Part shown: positions 41,986-52,800 of the stretch, piece by piece
How positions within the stretch are numbered: the first letter of the stretch is position 1
How the letters are laid out: every line of letters starts with the position of its first letter
Source: Prorocentrum cordatum
Taxonomy: Eukaryota > Sar > Dinophyceae > Prorocentrales > Prorocentraceae
Direction: 5' to 3'
Length of the DNA: 64,000 bases
Assembly: GCA_963575745.1 (NCBI GenBank)
Contig: CAUYUJ010003625.1
Location: 488,635 to 552,634 of the forward strand
The notes under the pieces: generated by a model
What the model saw: only the letters and a program-made list of their open reading frames with translations
Databases searched by the model: none
What the model was told of the DNA's origin: nothing
Position numbers and translations under genes: made by a program

Positions 41986-42640
41986 ATCATCATCAGCATC
42001 ATCATCAGCATCAGCATCATCATCATCATCATCATCATCGTCATCATCATTAGCATTATAACCATCACCATCATCATCACCAACAACATCATCACCATAA
42101 CCACCACCACATTCAGCATCATCAACGCCATCAACAGCATCATCACCACCATGATCACCATCACCACCATCATCATCCTCATCAGCATCATCATCAACAA
42201 CATCACCATCATCCGCATAACCAGCATCATCAGCAGCAGATGCATCATCATCATCAACAACATCAGCATCATCATCGTCACTATCATCACCAACAACAAC
42301 ATCATCAACAACAAAAACAACACCACCACCACCATCAGCACCGTCATCACCATCAGCATCATCATCGCCATCAGCATCACCATCATCATCATCATCCTCA
42401 TCATCATCAGCAGCATCAGCACCACCACAAACAATATCACCCGCATCATCAGCAGCATCATCAGCAGTATCAGCAGCATCATCATCAGCATCACCATGTT
42501 CATGATCCGAATCCTTTGTCCCATCCGCATAACCACAATTATTACAACCAGCAGCATCATCATCTGCAGCAGCAGCAGCATCATCCCCCCCATCCTCCCC
42601 GCAACAGCATCAACATCACCATCAGCACCAGCACCATCTG
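41980..42640. repeat. CAT/CAA/CAG trinucleotide tract
   Basis: Degenerate repeat of CATCAT, CAACAA, CAGCAT and similar for about 650 bp; frames read His/Gln/Ser/Ile on the plus strand and Met/Leu on the minus strand. Confidence 0.9.
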
Positions 42641-42840
42641 ATATACGGTACGTCCGCTTCTCAGCTTGAGTAAGATATGGCAATGGTAACAATAGACGTT
42701 ACGGCATGCATATCCGAGAACTACCCGATCAGCCCCCCTCGCCGCCGCGTCGAGCTCCCTCGAGTCTCGACCCAGGCGATCTCCCGGCTGCTCCAGCGAA
42801 GCTGAAAAAGAAAAAATCGCTCGCCTCGCCACATGCAACC
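42641..42840. other. Possible 3' flank or LTR of element B
   Basis: In the minus-strand sense the element B frame stops at 42,841 and is followed by CTGTGAGGTTGCATGTGGCG, which could be an LTR start (TG), but no second copy is in the window to confirm it. Confidence 0.3.
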
Positions 42841-44106
42841 TCACAGAAAGCATGCCTGCACACACGAAAACACTCGCCATGACTCGGGCGACATCCGACG
42901 AAAGTCACGCCTGCACCTCCTCTTTGCCTCGGGCTCGCAAGCTAGGTCAAGCAAGTTGCCTGCGACCGCGAGACAGAGGTCAGACTTGCCCGCAGCCGCG
43001 AAAAATCCCAGCAGCCCCAGCATCTCATCTAGCTCTCTTTGCGCCAGATGCTTCGTGCCGAGATCTGCCACATTGACCTTGCCGAGCGTCTTAGAAAGGA
43101 TGACACGACGCTCGGTCACATGGCGCTGGAGCCACAGAGTCTTTGTCTCGATGTGTCGGATGCGCCCCGCCCCTCGGCGATGCGCTATCCCACTGGCCGC
43201 CGTAGAGTGCCCAGCCAAACGCAACTCCAGCTCGTATCCCATGTCACGCGCCAGCGAGACCAGACCGATCCCACAGGACGCAGCGCGCACTAGAGCATAC
43301 CACTCGGCCTCACCTGAGCTGAGAGCCTCACTGCCCTGAGTCGCGCTGAAGACTTTGATCATGTGATCTCCCAGCTGGAAGACTCCGCAGCTCGTGCTCT
43401 TCCTGGTCCCCAGGCAGCCCGCGAAGTCACTGTCCGAGAAGCCCTTGAGCACACCTGACCAGCGCTGGAGTCGGAACCTCTGAACCAGTCTAGGACGGCC
43501 CAGGAGATACCTGGCAATCCTCTTGACTAGCTCCATGCCGTGCTCGCACGGCTCGTGCATGCACTTCGCTGCTTCTTTGACTGCGTGCTTGATGTCCGGG
43601 CGGTCCTCGCTGAGATAGCTGGCTCGCATGACCAGGCTGCGGTAGCGAGTCGCCTCCTCGCCCTCCAGGACTCTGCCGCGATCCGCGCTCTTGGCCTTCA
43701 CTCCTGGCGTCGAGAGGGCCTTCGACCCGCGCCAGAGGTTCAGCTGATGCATCATGATGAGCGCATGGCGAGAGTCCGCCTCGAGCTCCACGCCACCTCT
43801 CGAGGTCCAACGGAAGACGCGGTTCAGGCAGATCACCTCCTGAACATCACCAGCGCTCTTGTTGGGTCCCAACATGCCCTCGAGCTTGACCCGCATGCAC
43901 TTCTGCAGCTCGCGGTAGAACTCCAGGTCGTCGGCGCGGGAGCCCTTCGACAAAGTTGTCGCCGTAGACGTGGCCACGAGCTTGCCGTTGCCTCTGCGGC
44001 ATATGCAGGGACGCCACACGCCACAGGAGAAGCCCATCTTGCCCTCCAGCGCTTCACGGACCAACAGCTCGAAATCTGGCCTGCGCCGCGGCAGCCGTAG
44101 AGGCAC
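42841..44106 (-). pseudogene. Element B reverse transcriptase (second half) and RNase H
   Basis: Frame of 421 codons: FELLVREALEGKMGFSCGV, KGSRADDLEFYRELQKCM, GVELEADSRHALIMMHQL, DRPDIKHAVKEAAKCMHEP, then RNase H: GFSDSDFAGCLGTRKSTSCG, SSGEAEWYALVRAASCGIGL, AHRRGAGRIRHIETKTLWLQ and KVNVADLGTKHLAQREL. The catalytic set D (SDSDF), E (GEAEW) and D (NVADLGTK) looks complete. The RT catalytic box YGDN is coded at 43,955-43,966 but only in a third frame, so small indels flank it on both sides; the usual box is Y-x-D-D. The frame begins in mid-RT after a shift from the integrase frame. Confidence 0.8.
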
Positions 44107-47100
44107 CTGACCAGCAGCCCGCGCACGTTGGGGTCAGCTGAGCGGGGGTCCTCCGGCAGCAGCTCCACCCGCAACTTCCGCTTCATCTCGCAGTGCGGGT
44201 GAGCCCTCGTGATGCCCAGGAACATGAGGACGTGCTGATCCTCCTCGGCGTTCCTGGGCGAGCAGCAGAAAGAAATCAACATCCTGAGAGCCTCATACGG
44301 GGGTGTCGCACTGAACGTCTGCGAAGGGCCCCCCAGGTCCATGCTCGTGCGGTAGCGCGTCTCTGCCACGCACAGCCTGCAGCGGACGTTGGGATTGCGG
44401 TCGTAACCCTTGTTGACGCCCACCCAGATCATGGGCGCCGGGTCGCGCCCGGTCTCCTCGCGGCAGCGCTGCTTGGTGTCGTGCACGTAGGCGCCCAGGC
44501 CGCGCAGAAACTCCAGATCCTCCTTGCGGCCAGCTGCCACGAGCTCGGGGTCCAGAGCGGCCCCGCTGATGTTGTCGACGATCTCCGCGTAGTACTCTGG
44601 GTAGGCGCCCCAGACCGGCGGCTCGCCCAGGTGCGGCCCAGCCTCCAGCGCACCCAGCCGGCCGCGAGCGATCGCCTCACGACGCAGCCCACGCAGCACC
44701 GCAGCCACAAGTTTCGGCGGGTACCGCTCGATGATGCGCATGCCACGCCGACCTAGACTGACCGTCTGGCAATGCCTAGCACACCCAGGACACCGACGCG
44801 TCAGCTCCCGGGCTATCTCGGCAGAGTTGGTCAAAAACCCCGTAGGTTTCTTGACCGGCGCCGGGCCGATGGCATCAGTGCACCACAACCCATACGCACA
44901 TTGATCGCACTCAACGTAGTGCACTCCTGGCATCTCGGCGATCTCGCGGATCATCCAGAGACGCCAACTCCTCGATAATGTTGGCTGCTCGCGCAAGAAG
45001 AGGCGGCCAGCTTTGATCTGCTCCTTGTAGCGCTCGGCACGGAAGACCAGGTGGACGACGCCTCGCTCCATGATGGCGTTGACGCCCACACCCTGGACGA
45101 CGTTGAGGGCCTGCAGGTTCGACCACGGCGCACACGTCGGGCTGCCGGTGATCAGCAGTGGCTGCTCCAGCTCGATAGTGGCCTGCGCCCGCTGCCTGTC
45201 GCCCTCCTGGCTGACATCGTAGCCAGTCCTGATGTCGTAGGCTGCGCCGGGCTCGAGATCGAACGCACTCGACCGAGACGTGAAACGACCTGGTCCGTGC
45301 AGCTCGCTGACGGCCACCCTCCAGTCGCCGAAAGCTGCCAGCAGCGCGCAGAGCTCCAGCGAGTCCGCGCCCATGGCACCCCGAGCTCCAGGCGGCGCCT
45401 GCAGAAGCCCGCTCGGCCCAGCAGCCTGCGCCTGCGGCGCGGCTGGCGCCTGCGCTGGCGCCCCCGGCTGCTCACCGCTGATCGCGGGCGCGAGGGGTGC
45501 TGGACCGCCTGGCGCCGCGAGGCGGCGCCTCGATGCCTGCGGCAACTCCGCGGGCGAGCCTCGACGCTCAGCAGCTCGTCGGCCAGGTCGCTCAATCTCC
45601 ATCGGCGCCTCGGCCGAGTTGGCTGCCTGAGGCAGTGCCCCGGAGCCCGCGCCCTCCTGGCGCACGGGCGCCCTGTCAGCAGCCTCCAGCTGACGGGCCG
45701 CCGCTCCGAAGACTCGGGGGGCGAGCTCCGGGTCGTTCGCCATGGCCTGCTGGATGCGCTCACAGCACTCCGAGCTGTGGGCCTTGGCTGGTGCGTTGGC
45801 GCGGGCCGCAAGGCAGCCCGGGCATCCGCCTGTGAAACCGTACTTGGCCAGCTCCACGTTCCTGCGAATGTATACGTTCCGAGGTTCAGCTGGAACCTGC
45901 TCTGGTACAACCCTCGGCTGCTGTGCAGCGGGGTCGACAGGAGGTTCGTCGATGACCGTCGGGATGCAGACGTTCTCTGGCTTGTCCGGGGCCGGCATCC
46001 ACGGCGCGCCCCTGATCGAGAGCAACAGGGCTGCGTCGGCTCGCTGGCTCGGCGGTTTCCTTCTGATAGACCGCGCACGTACGACCCTGCCGTCGTGGCC
46101 GACGAGCATCTCGCTCGACTTCTCGATGACGCCCAGGAAGACTCCAATCTTCCAGCGCTCCTCGAACTTGGCGTCGCGCCTCGCACTCGGGAGGAGCACG
46201 ATGATCTCTCCGAAAGGCGGCAGCACCTTGCGAATGGCCTTACCCTTGTGCCTCTCGTGCGGCGTCCGCCCATCGGCGCCGACCTCGCCACGATTGGCGC
46301 ATCCTGCAGCGTGGGCAACCAGCCAAGTCAACACTGGATGGTCATTCGGGAAGTCTGTGCCGTGCAGCAAGGACAGGGCGACTCGCAGAGACCGTGCCAC
46401 GCCCTTGACCTCCCTCACGGCGACCTCTGCCAGGCCGTCGCCGGCGCTGTCGTAGGCCGACGCCTCCTCGGGCGCGACCTCGAACTTTGAAGGGGCCCTG
46501 GGACGCACAAATAAATGCACACAAATAAAACGATTCCCCATATTTTCGTATATTTTCTTGGTTTTTGTCTTCCCCACCACTTCCCATATTTTCCCATATT
46601 TTCCAGGAGATCGAAGATAAATTGTGTCTGTGTGTTTCTTTCCCTCCTGAAACTTCAGGTTCCTGAGGCGGATCGTCGCCTCTCGCTTGAGCGCCACCAA
46701 GGCACCCTCACCATCGGACTTGTAGATGATATTCGGGTGGCCGGTCGCCTCCACATGGCTGAAGGCGCGGACCACGTTGCACTCATGCTGGATGCCCTTG
46801 GAGGGGAGGACGTCAGCGCTGACCCGCGAAGTGGCCGAGTCGATGCCGACAAGGATGGGGGGCGCGGACTGGCCCGATTCCACCTCCTCCCGCTTCACTA
46901 GGTATCCGTAGTCGACTGCAAACGTATGCATAGCATGCGCTCTCCCAGGAGCGCCCGCTGGGTGGCCATCGGCACGGCCGCCCCCAGCCAGGCAGCAGTA
47001 GCACCAGTCTCTGAAGGGTACGTGACCTGCTGCTTCGCGTTGCTCGATCTCTGCCTGGGTAGGCTCCTTCGGCCCCCGTCGTGCTCGCACTGGAGCCGGC

Positions 47101-47363
47101 TGAGACTCGTGGCGCTCCTCGACGTCACCCTCGAGCTCGATTGTACTCCCAACTCCGTCGCCCCCTGCTGTGGCGACTCCACCTGGCGGGACAGGGTCAC
47201 CTGCGACTGGGCCGAGGTGACTCTCGATGGTCGCAACTTGCCCATCATCAACTCCATGAGGTACCACTCCTGTCACAGAAGCGACGCCATGCAGCGCAGG
47301 AGGCCCCACTGCTGGCGCCATCATAGCCGGTCTCGCGGCAGCGCCTGCCGCCCGAAAGGGCAC
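43833..47363 (-). pseudogene. Element B integrase, methyltransferase-like module and RT start
   Basis: 1,176-codon frame. Pre-integrase zinc ligands H114, C121, C124 (HVPFRDWCYCC). Integrase core: AVDYGYL (D151), YKSDGEGALVALKRE (D217), GDGLAEVAVREVKG (E313), with an insert at about residues 240-289. Then VRARSIRRKPPSQR and a Pro/Ala-rich linker (530-670). Methyltransferase-like module: SELHGPGRFTSRSSAFDLEP, LITGSPTCAPWSNLQALN (C744), GRLFLREQPTLSRSW, ECDQCAYGLW, VKKPTGFLTNS. RT begins at WVGVNKGYDRNPNVRCRL, then FSATPPYEALRMLISF and LMFLGITRAHPHCEMKRKL, where the expected catalytic Asp is Gly (residue 1050). After residue 1,090 the frame is wrong and the RT continues in another phase at 44,106. 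Confidence 0.8.
46497..46646 (-). other. AT-rich 150-bp insert in the integrase core, intron-like ends
   Basis: Splits the integrase between NLKFQ and APSKFEV-type sequence. It is strikingly AT-rich against its surroundings and holds three GAAAATATGGG copies. Sense-strand borders are TTTCAG/GAGGGAAAG and CGTCCCAG/G, so CAGG stands at both ends. Taking out 150 bp keeps the frame; 149 bp (strict GA...AG) would not. The insert itself is open, so the frame also reads through it (EGKKHTDTIYLRSPG). Confidence 0.55.
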
Positions 47364-47830
47364 AAACGCTTCTTATCCTGTAGTTTGTTGCAGCCACGGC
47401 GACCCTCGACCGAGCAGAGCGGCAACTCCCCCACGAGGGTCTGGGACATCTGGGTGGCCTCCTTTGCTGGCGCGATGCTCACGTCCAGGTCCCAGGTGCG
47501 CTGCCTCCGCGTGAAGCGGACGGTCTTGCCACTCTCGATGCGGACAGCGTGGCTGATGTCGTTGCCGTGCTGGTCCTGCTCGAAGACCACGCGATGGCCA
47601 CTCTTCACAAGGTCGAAGACCGAGAGCAGCGGCCGCCTGACGCCCGTGCCCTAATGCCACGCAACGCACCGCCGGTCTGCACCATGAGCTTGCGCTGGCC
47701 CTCGTCTCGGATCGGCTCACCTGTCGCACTGAGGTACTGCGCTCCCGACGGCTTCTCCGCGATCGGGTAGTCGGTCCCCAGCGAGCGCGGGATCGCCGTG
47801 ACCGCCGCGCCTGAGTCGATCCCGAATTAA
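47321..47830 (-). pseudogene. Element B protease, frameshifted
   Basis: The retropepsin box GIDSGAAVTAIPRSL is coded with its Asp-Ser-Gly at 47,809-47,817 in a frame that meets a TAA at 47,827-47,829. It continues YLSATGEPIRDEGQRKL, then after a shift at about 47,645 VRRPLLSVFDLVKSGHRVVF and TWDLDVSIAP. This is the copia protease that follows gag and precedes integrase. At least two frameshifts break it. The last 40 codons (LVGELPLCSVEGRRGCNKLQ) are the usual tail before the integrase frame begins. Confidence 0.65.
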
Positions 47831-48575
47831 GCGCACCGTCTCGCAGCTCGAGGACATGGCCGCCAGGTCGAGCGCCGCCAGGAAGAGGCCGCCCAAGCCC
47901 TCAGGCGGCTCAGGCTCGCCCATCTCACCCAGGGCGCCAGCCTTCCTGGCGACCGGGCAGTCCTTGGCCAGATGCGCTGTCGAACCGCAGGTCCAGCATG
48001 GCTTCGGCTTCGGTGCATCACCAGCCTTGGCCTCGCCCTTGCCTTTGCCACGACCTCGACCTCCACCGCCCTTCGGCGGTGACTTGCCTGACGCAGCCGT
48101 CGAATTCCACCAGCAGTCTCGCTTCCAGTGACCTGTCTTGCCGCAGATCGGGCACGGCTTGGTCGGCAGCTCGTCACGGCCCTTGCCCTTGCCGGGCCTG
48201 CTGTTCCTGCCCTCGCCGTTGCCGATCTTGCCGTTCTTGCCACCCTTGACGCCGAGGGCCGCCAGCTGCCGCGCCAGGGAGTCGATGTCCATCGGGGTCG
48301 GGCCCGTACAAGTACTCGCTGTCGTCGTAATCTGGGCCCGCCTGAGGTTCTCGACCTCCGCCTTCACAAGCTCCGACGCGTTGGGCCGCTGGCTGTTGAG
48401 GGGCAGGTGGTGGCGCAGCGGGCCCTCTCTGAGTAAGCGGACCAGGATGCCTATCTTGATCTCGTCAGGGAACGCCGCGCCCACGGCCTGCTCGTGGCGC
48501 TTGACGTTCCGGTCGAGCGCGATCAGCTTCGAGGGGGCGTCGCCCTCGAAGTCCCACGAGAGCAGTCGCGCGTCC
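47717..48575 (-). pseudogene. Element B gag, C-terminal half with two zinc knuckles
   Basis: Frame from 48,604: LLSWDFEGDAPSKLIALDRN, KRHEQAVGAAFPDEIKIGIL, VRLLREGPLRHHLPLNSQRP, VKAEVENLRRAQ, PMDIDSLARQLAAL, then knuckles CPICGKTGHWKRDC and CWTCGSTAHLAKDC with a Lys/Gly/Arg linker between. Capsid and nucleocapsid parts of copia gag are clear. The N-terminal half is absent: the frame's first codons come from element A's RT (ALRDAR). The frame runs on past its natural junction with the protease at about 47,830 and is then out of phase. Confidence 0.7.
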
Positions 48576-49815
48576 CGTAGAGCGCCATCCGCAAGAGCCC
48601 ACACGAACCGATCTCCTGCGACATCGGATCCTCCTCTGGAAGCTTGATGTAGACCGTCCTCTTGATCTCACAGTGCGGGCGCGCCCGCGAGATGCCCAGG
48701 AAGCGCGGCACGCGGCCCTCGGACGGGTCGCTCGACATCGCCATGCTGCAGATGAGCCGAAGGCACTCTAGCGGCGGGGTCGCCGCAAACACCGCGCCGA
48801 TGTCGTCCCCGGCGATGGTGCTCTGCGCCTTGGTCTCCTGCACGACGAGCCTGGATCTGTAATCCGGCCGGTCGGTGTCGCCCTTGTCGATATCAACCCA
48901 GCGCACACTGAGAGGCCTCCGTCCAAGCTCGCGCTGACAGTCCCCCTCCCTCGCGTAGACCCACGCGCCAAGCTGCGCCATGAAATCCATCTCCAGGCGC
49001 CTCGCGGCCTTCACCCGCGTGGGGTCCAGCGGGAGGCCGGTGAGGTCGTCGTAGAACTCGGTCCTCAGCGTGTCGCGCCACTTCCCGACGAAGTCCTTCA
49101 GGCTGATCTCCTCATCGCCCACGTTCGGCCCAGCATCCAGGGCCGAAAGCGTGAGCACCTTCTCGTTGCTAAGGTGACGGCGGATGCCACGGAGGATGGC
49201 GCGGAGGAGCTTGACCGGGCACCTCTCCGCCACACGCATGTTGCGGCCGACGAAGGTGGAATGCTCGTGGCGGCTGCCAATGCCAGTATCATCGGGGCAG
49301 CGCTTGCAGACCTCATCCAACACCTCCTTGTTATTACTCATCCACCCTGTCGGCTTCTTGGCGAGCCTGTCGCCGTGCGCGTCCGCAACCACCAGGCTGA
49401 ACGCGCACTGGTCGCCTCGCCCGACCTCGACACCCGGGAGAGCCATCACATCCTTCGCGATGTCCAGGTCCCAGCTGTCCGCGCTCCAGGGGCGCTCGTG
49501 CAAGAGCGTGCGGTCGTGCTTCACCTGCGGCGTGTAGAGCTCCATCACGATCCTCAAATGCTCGTACCCGATGGCGTAGGCCTCACGCTGCTTCTCCGTG
49601 TCCCCATTCAGGTACTTCAGCATGGAGAACGGCGCGCAGCGAGGACTGCCCAAGAGGAAGTACACCTCGAAGTGCTCGATCAGCTCCCGGCACTGTCGCT
49701 GCTGCTGGCGGTCGGTCAGGCCCCAGCCAACCCCCAGGTCGAACGAGCCGCCGTGAATCAGACCGAAGAGGGGGGCAAAGCCCACAAGCCTATTCGGGCA
49801 GAAGACCTCCATCAC
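48523..49815 (-). pseudogene. Element A methyltransferase-like module and RT start
   Basis: Residues 2-200 form the methyltransferase-like module: MEVFCPNRLVGFAPLFGLIH, GGSFDLGVGWGLTD, VYFLLGSPRCAPFSMLKYLN (C60), RTLLHERPWSADSW, GRGDQCAFSLVV and LAKKPTGWMSNN. The RT follows: RWVDIDKGDTDRPDYRSRLV, AVFAATPPLECLRLICSMAM, RFLGISRARPHCEIKRTVYI (the motif A Asp is Gly, residue 374) and LPEEDP, LLRMALYGTRD. After LYGTRD the sequence changes to element B gag. The true start is not the GTG/ATG here: the frame continues upstream as YSGRKAD in phase with this ORF, joined to the gag-protease-integrase frame across the CT repeat. Confidence 0.75.
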
Positions 49816-52800
49816 GTCGGCCTTGCGCCCGCTGTAGCCGAGAGAGAGAGCAAGAGGGCACCGATCTCCTCCTGCATGTTGTCGTCGCCGGGGTCGTGTG
49901 GTGCCGGAGCCATCGCCGCGTCAGCCGCCGCCGCGGCCTCGGGTGCTGGCGGCGCCTGCTGAGCTGGGGCTGGACCGCCACTGCCTGACGAGCCGCCCTC
50001 TTGATAGACAGGCCCGGCGACGTCAGTGCGATGCCGCTTCCGCTCACGGGCATCCTCGAGCCTCTGCTTTGCCTCCTCGTCGTCCTGCATCGCCTGCTCG
50101 ATCCGAGCGCGGCACTCGGCTGAGTGAGCCTGCGCCCGGGCGCCGTTGAGGATCGCGGCGCAGCCGTAGCAGCCCGGGGAGAGCCCGTACTTCGCGATCT
50201 CGACGTCCTTCCTGATGTAGACGGCCCGCGGTCCTGCTGGTGGTCGCCCGACTCGGAGAGCCCGGGGCGGGAGGTCCCCAGCCTCGGGGATGGGCGCCAG
50301 AGGTCCGCCCAAAGGCGCGACCGGCGCTGGCGCCGGCGCTCGGATCTCGATGGCCACCGGTACCTCGTCCACCTCCACGTCCGTCGGCGCCGGCGCCCAC
50401 GGCTTCCCCACGAGGCTGTTCAGCAGGTCCTTGTCGGCCCGCTGCTCGACCGTCAACCGCTGGAAGGCCCTGGCCCGTAGTACGCCCAACTCCGTGCCAA
50501 TGTAGACCTCGTCCGTCCGAAGCGTGGGCCCCAGGTAGAGCCCAGCGAGGAACTTGTCCTCGATCCCAGCCTTGCGCTTGCCCCCTGGGAGATACAGGAC
50601 CTTCTCCGAGAAGCAAGCCAGGTCCTTGTTGAAGGGGCGGCCGTGCCGAAGTTCCCAAGCCGTGCGGCCGTCAGCGCCCCGCCTGCCCAGGTTGATGGAC
50701 ATGGCTGCGAACTCGACCATCCACGGGGTCACTGGGTGCTCGACGCCAATGCTCACGCCGTGGAGGTCGTCCACCTGCGCCCGCACCGCCCCCGCCTTGG
50801 CCTCGACCTCGCGCACCGCGTGCTCGGCCAGGCCGTTGCCCTGAGAGTCGCCGACCGCGCTCTCCTCGGGCACCGTCTCGATGCCGTACTCCTCCTTGAG
50901 CTTGGCCCCGATGCGGGTCGTCAGGGCGACGAGCGGCGCCTCGCCGTCTGAGCGGAAGACGAAGCGCTTGTGGCCAGCCGATGCCAGCCTCCTGGACCAC
51001 GACTTTGCCGGCCAGGGATGCTGCGTCCCCTTAGCTGGCACCACCGACGCGTGGAACCAGCGCTGCTTCGAATCTTTCCCGATCAGCAGCGGCGTGGCGT
51101 CCTCTCGTTCACCGAGGTAGCCGTAGACGATGCCAACCACCGCGAGCGCCGACTCCTGGTGGTCCTTCGTCTGATGGCCTGCTGACAGGCCTCTGCCGGA
51201 GACGCACTCCCGGCACCATGCCCTGTAGGGCTCGTGCAGCACCTCGTGCGCGGCTCGCTCGGCCGCCGTCGGCGCTGCGGGCTCCCTCGCCGGCCGTGCC
51301 GGCGGGCCCTCGGCGACCTCCTCGTGAGCCGCGCCTGGCTGGCCGGCTTCGCCCTCGGGAGGCTCGCGGCCTGCCGCCTCGACCGGGCAGACCTCCGGCA
51401 CGTGCGGGTCGACGTGCATATCCATCTCGTAGACCTTATTCCTGCGGCAGAACCTGACAACGTCTCCGCTGGTCTTGTGGTGCGCGTAGCTAATGTCCTG
51501 CCCGCCCTCCGAGTCGAAGACGAGCCGATGGCCGGAGTCGACCATCTCCGCGACGCTCAGCAACGGCTTGCTGACGTCCGCCACCCTGAACTTGGCAGCG
51601 CGTGCCTGAGAAGCCCCAGGCATCGCCCCCACGAGGATCTTCTCGCCCTCGTCGTTCACGTAGTGGCCAGAGGCGGTCTTGCACGAGATCGCCTGGCCGC
51701 CCTCGTGCACTGGGTAGTCCGCGCACGAGCCACGCGGCAGCACCGATGCCGCCGCACGCGAGTCGATGCCCACACGCAAGATGCCGTTGAGCTCGACCTC
51801 CTCCGCATCCGAATTGCCGTGGATCATGTTCAGGTCCAGGGCCGCGCCGGTCGCAGAGTCGACCGGGGCCACGTCCGCCTTGTCCGGCCCCGGGTCGTAG
51901 ATGCTGAGGGAGTGGAGGTTCGCGAACGGGTAGCTGACCTGCTCGCCCGCGTCGTTCAGGTAGAGTGCCGCGACCTGTCGAGAGCTCGTGCCGGACATCG
52001 CCGTCGCCGGACTCAGCCTCGTAGTCGCAGCCGTCGAGATAGAGCTGGCCGCCGATGGCACGGTCGCACTCGTCGACTGGGAGGCGTTGATGCGAGCCAG
52101 CGTCTGCTCCATGCTCGCCAACGTCCCCCTGCGCTTGCTCGGGCATTCACGCTGAGTGTGGCCGCGACCGCCGCAGCCCCAGCAGAGTGGCCCGAGCTGC
52201 TGACCATGTGACTTGCTGCTGGTCTTGCTCTTGCCGTCGGACTTGGACTTGCCCTTGCTGTCGCCCTTGCTCTCGCCCTTGCCACTGGACTTGCTCTTGC
52301 CCTTGCCGTCGCCCTTGAACCTGCCCTTGCCGTCACCCTTGGTGAACGCGCTCAGGTCCATGGGCACGGGCACCGGGGCGATGGCGCTGTGGGCACGGCG
52401 GATGTCGGTGACCTCACGTCGGAAGTCCTGCCACTCCACCAGCCTGGTCGCATTGAGCAAGAGGTGCTGGCGTAGAGGGCCTTCCTCGAGCTGCCGAAGG
52501 ACGATGCCGATCCTCATGGAGGCTGTGATGGCCTCGCCGCTCCTCTGCTCGTACCTGAGGAGCTCTCGCTCGAACAGCGCCAGCCGGTCCTCGACATCGC
52601 CAGTGAACGAGAAGTTCAGGATATTCAGCAGCTGCCCCGCGATGCGGGACCTCGCATTCGGTTCGTAGTATTCAACCAGCTTGCGCCAAGCCTGGAAGCC
52701 CTCATTCTCGCCAGCATTCACGATCGTCGTCAGGGGATGCTGCCGGCAGAGGAGGAGCAAGATGTAATACATCTGCTGCGAGGCCTGCCTCATGTTCTCC

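Larger units (their letters stand above)
42841..48575 (-). mobile_element. Ty1/copia-type element B, 5' truncated
   Basis: Minus-strand order: C-terminal half of gag with two zinc knuckles, protease, integrase, methyltransferase-like module, reverse transcriptase, RNase H. It begins in mid-gag at about 48,575, where it is fused to the RT of element A. Four or more frame shifts (about 47,825; 47,640; 47,360; 44,100; and around the YGDN box) and a 150-bp insert at 46.5 kb make it dead. The long open stretches suggest fairly recent decay. Confidence 0.8.

Noticed and set aside
41452-42692. Glu-rich and Met/Leu-rich minus-strand frames, His/Gln plus-strand frames
   Set aside because: Produced by the CTC and CAT tracts; no domain and no codon signal outside the repeat.
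45051-46490. 479-codon plus-strand open frame
   Set aside because: Antisense to the element B integrase and methyltransferase-like frame, which has clear motifs; GC-rich antisense frames stay open by composition.
51234-52211. 325-codon plus-strand open frame
   Set aside because: Antisense to the element A gag-protease-integrase frame.
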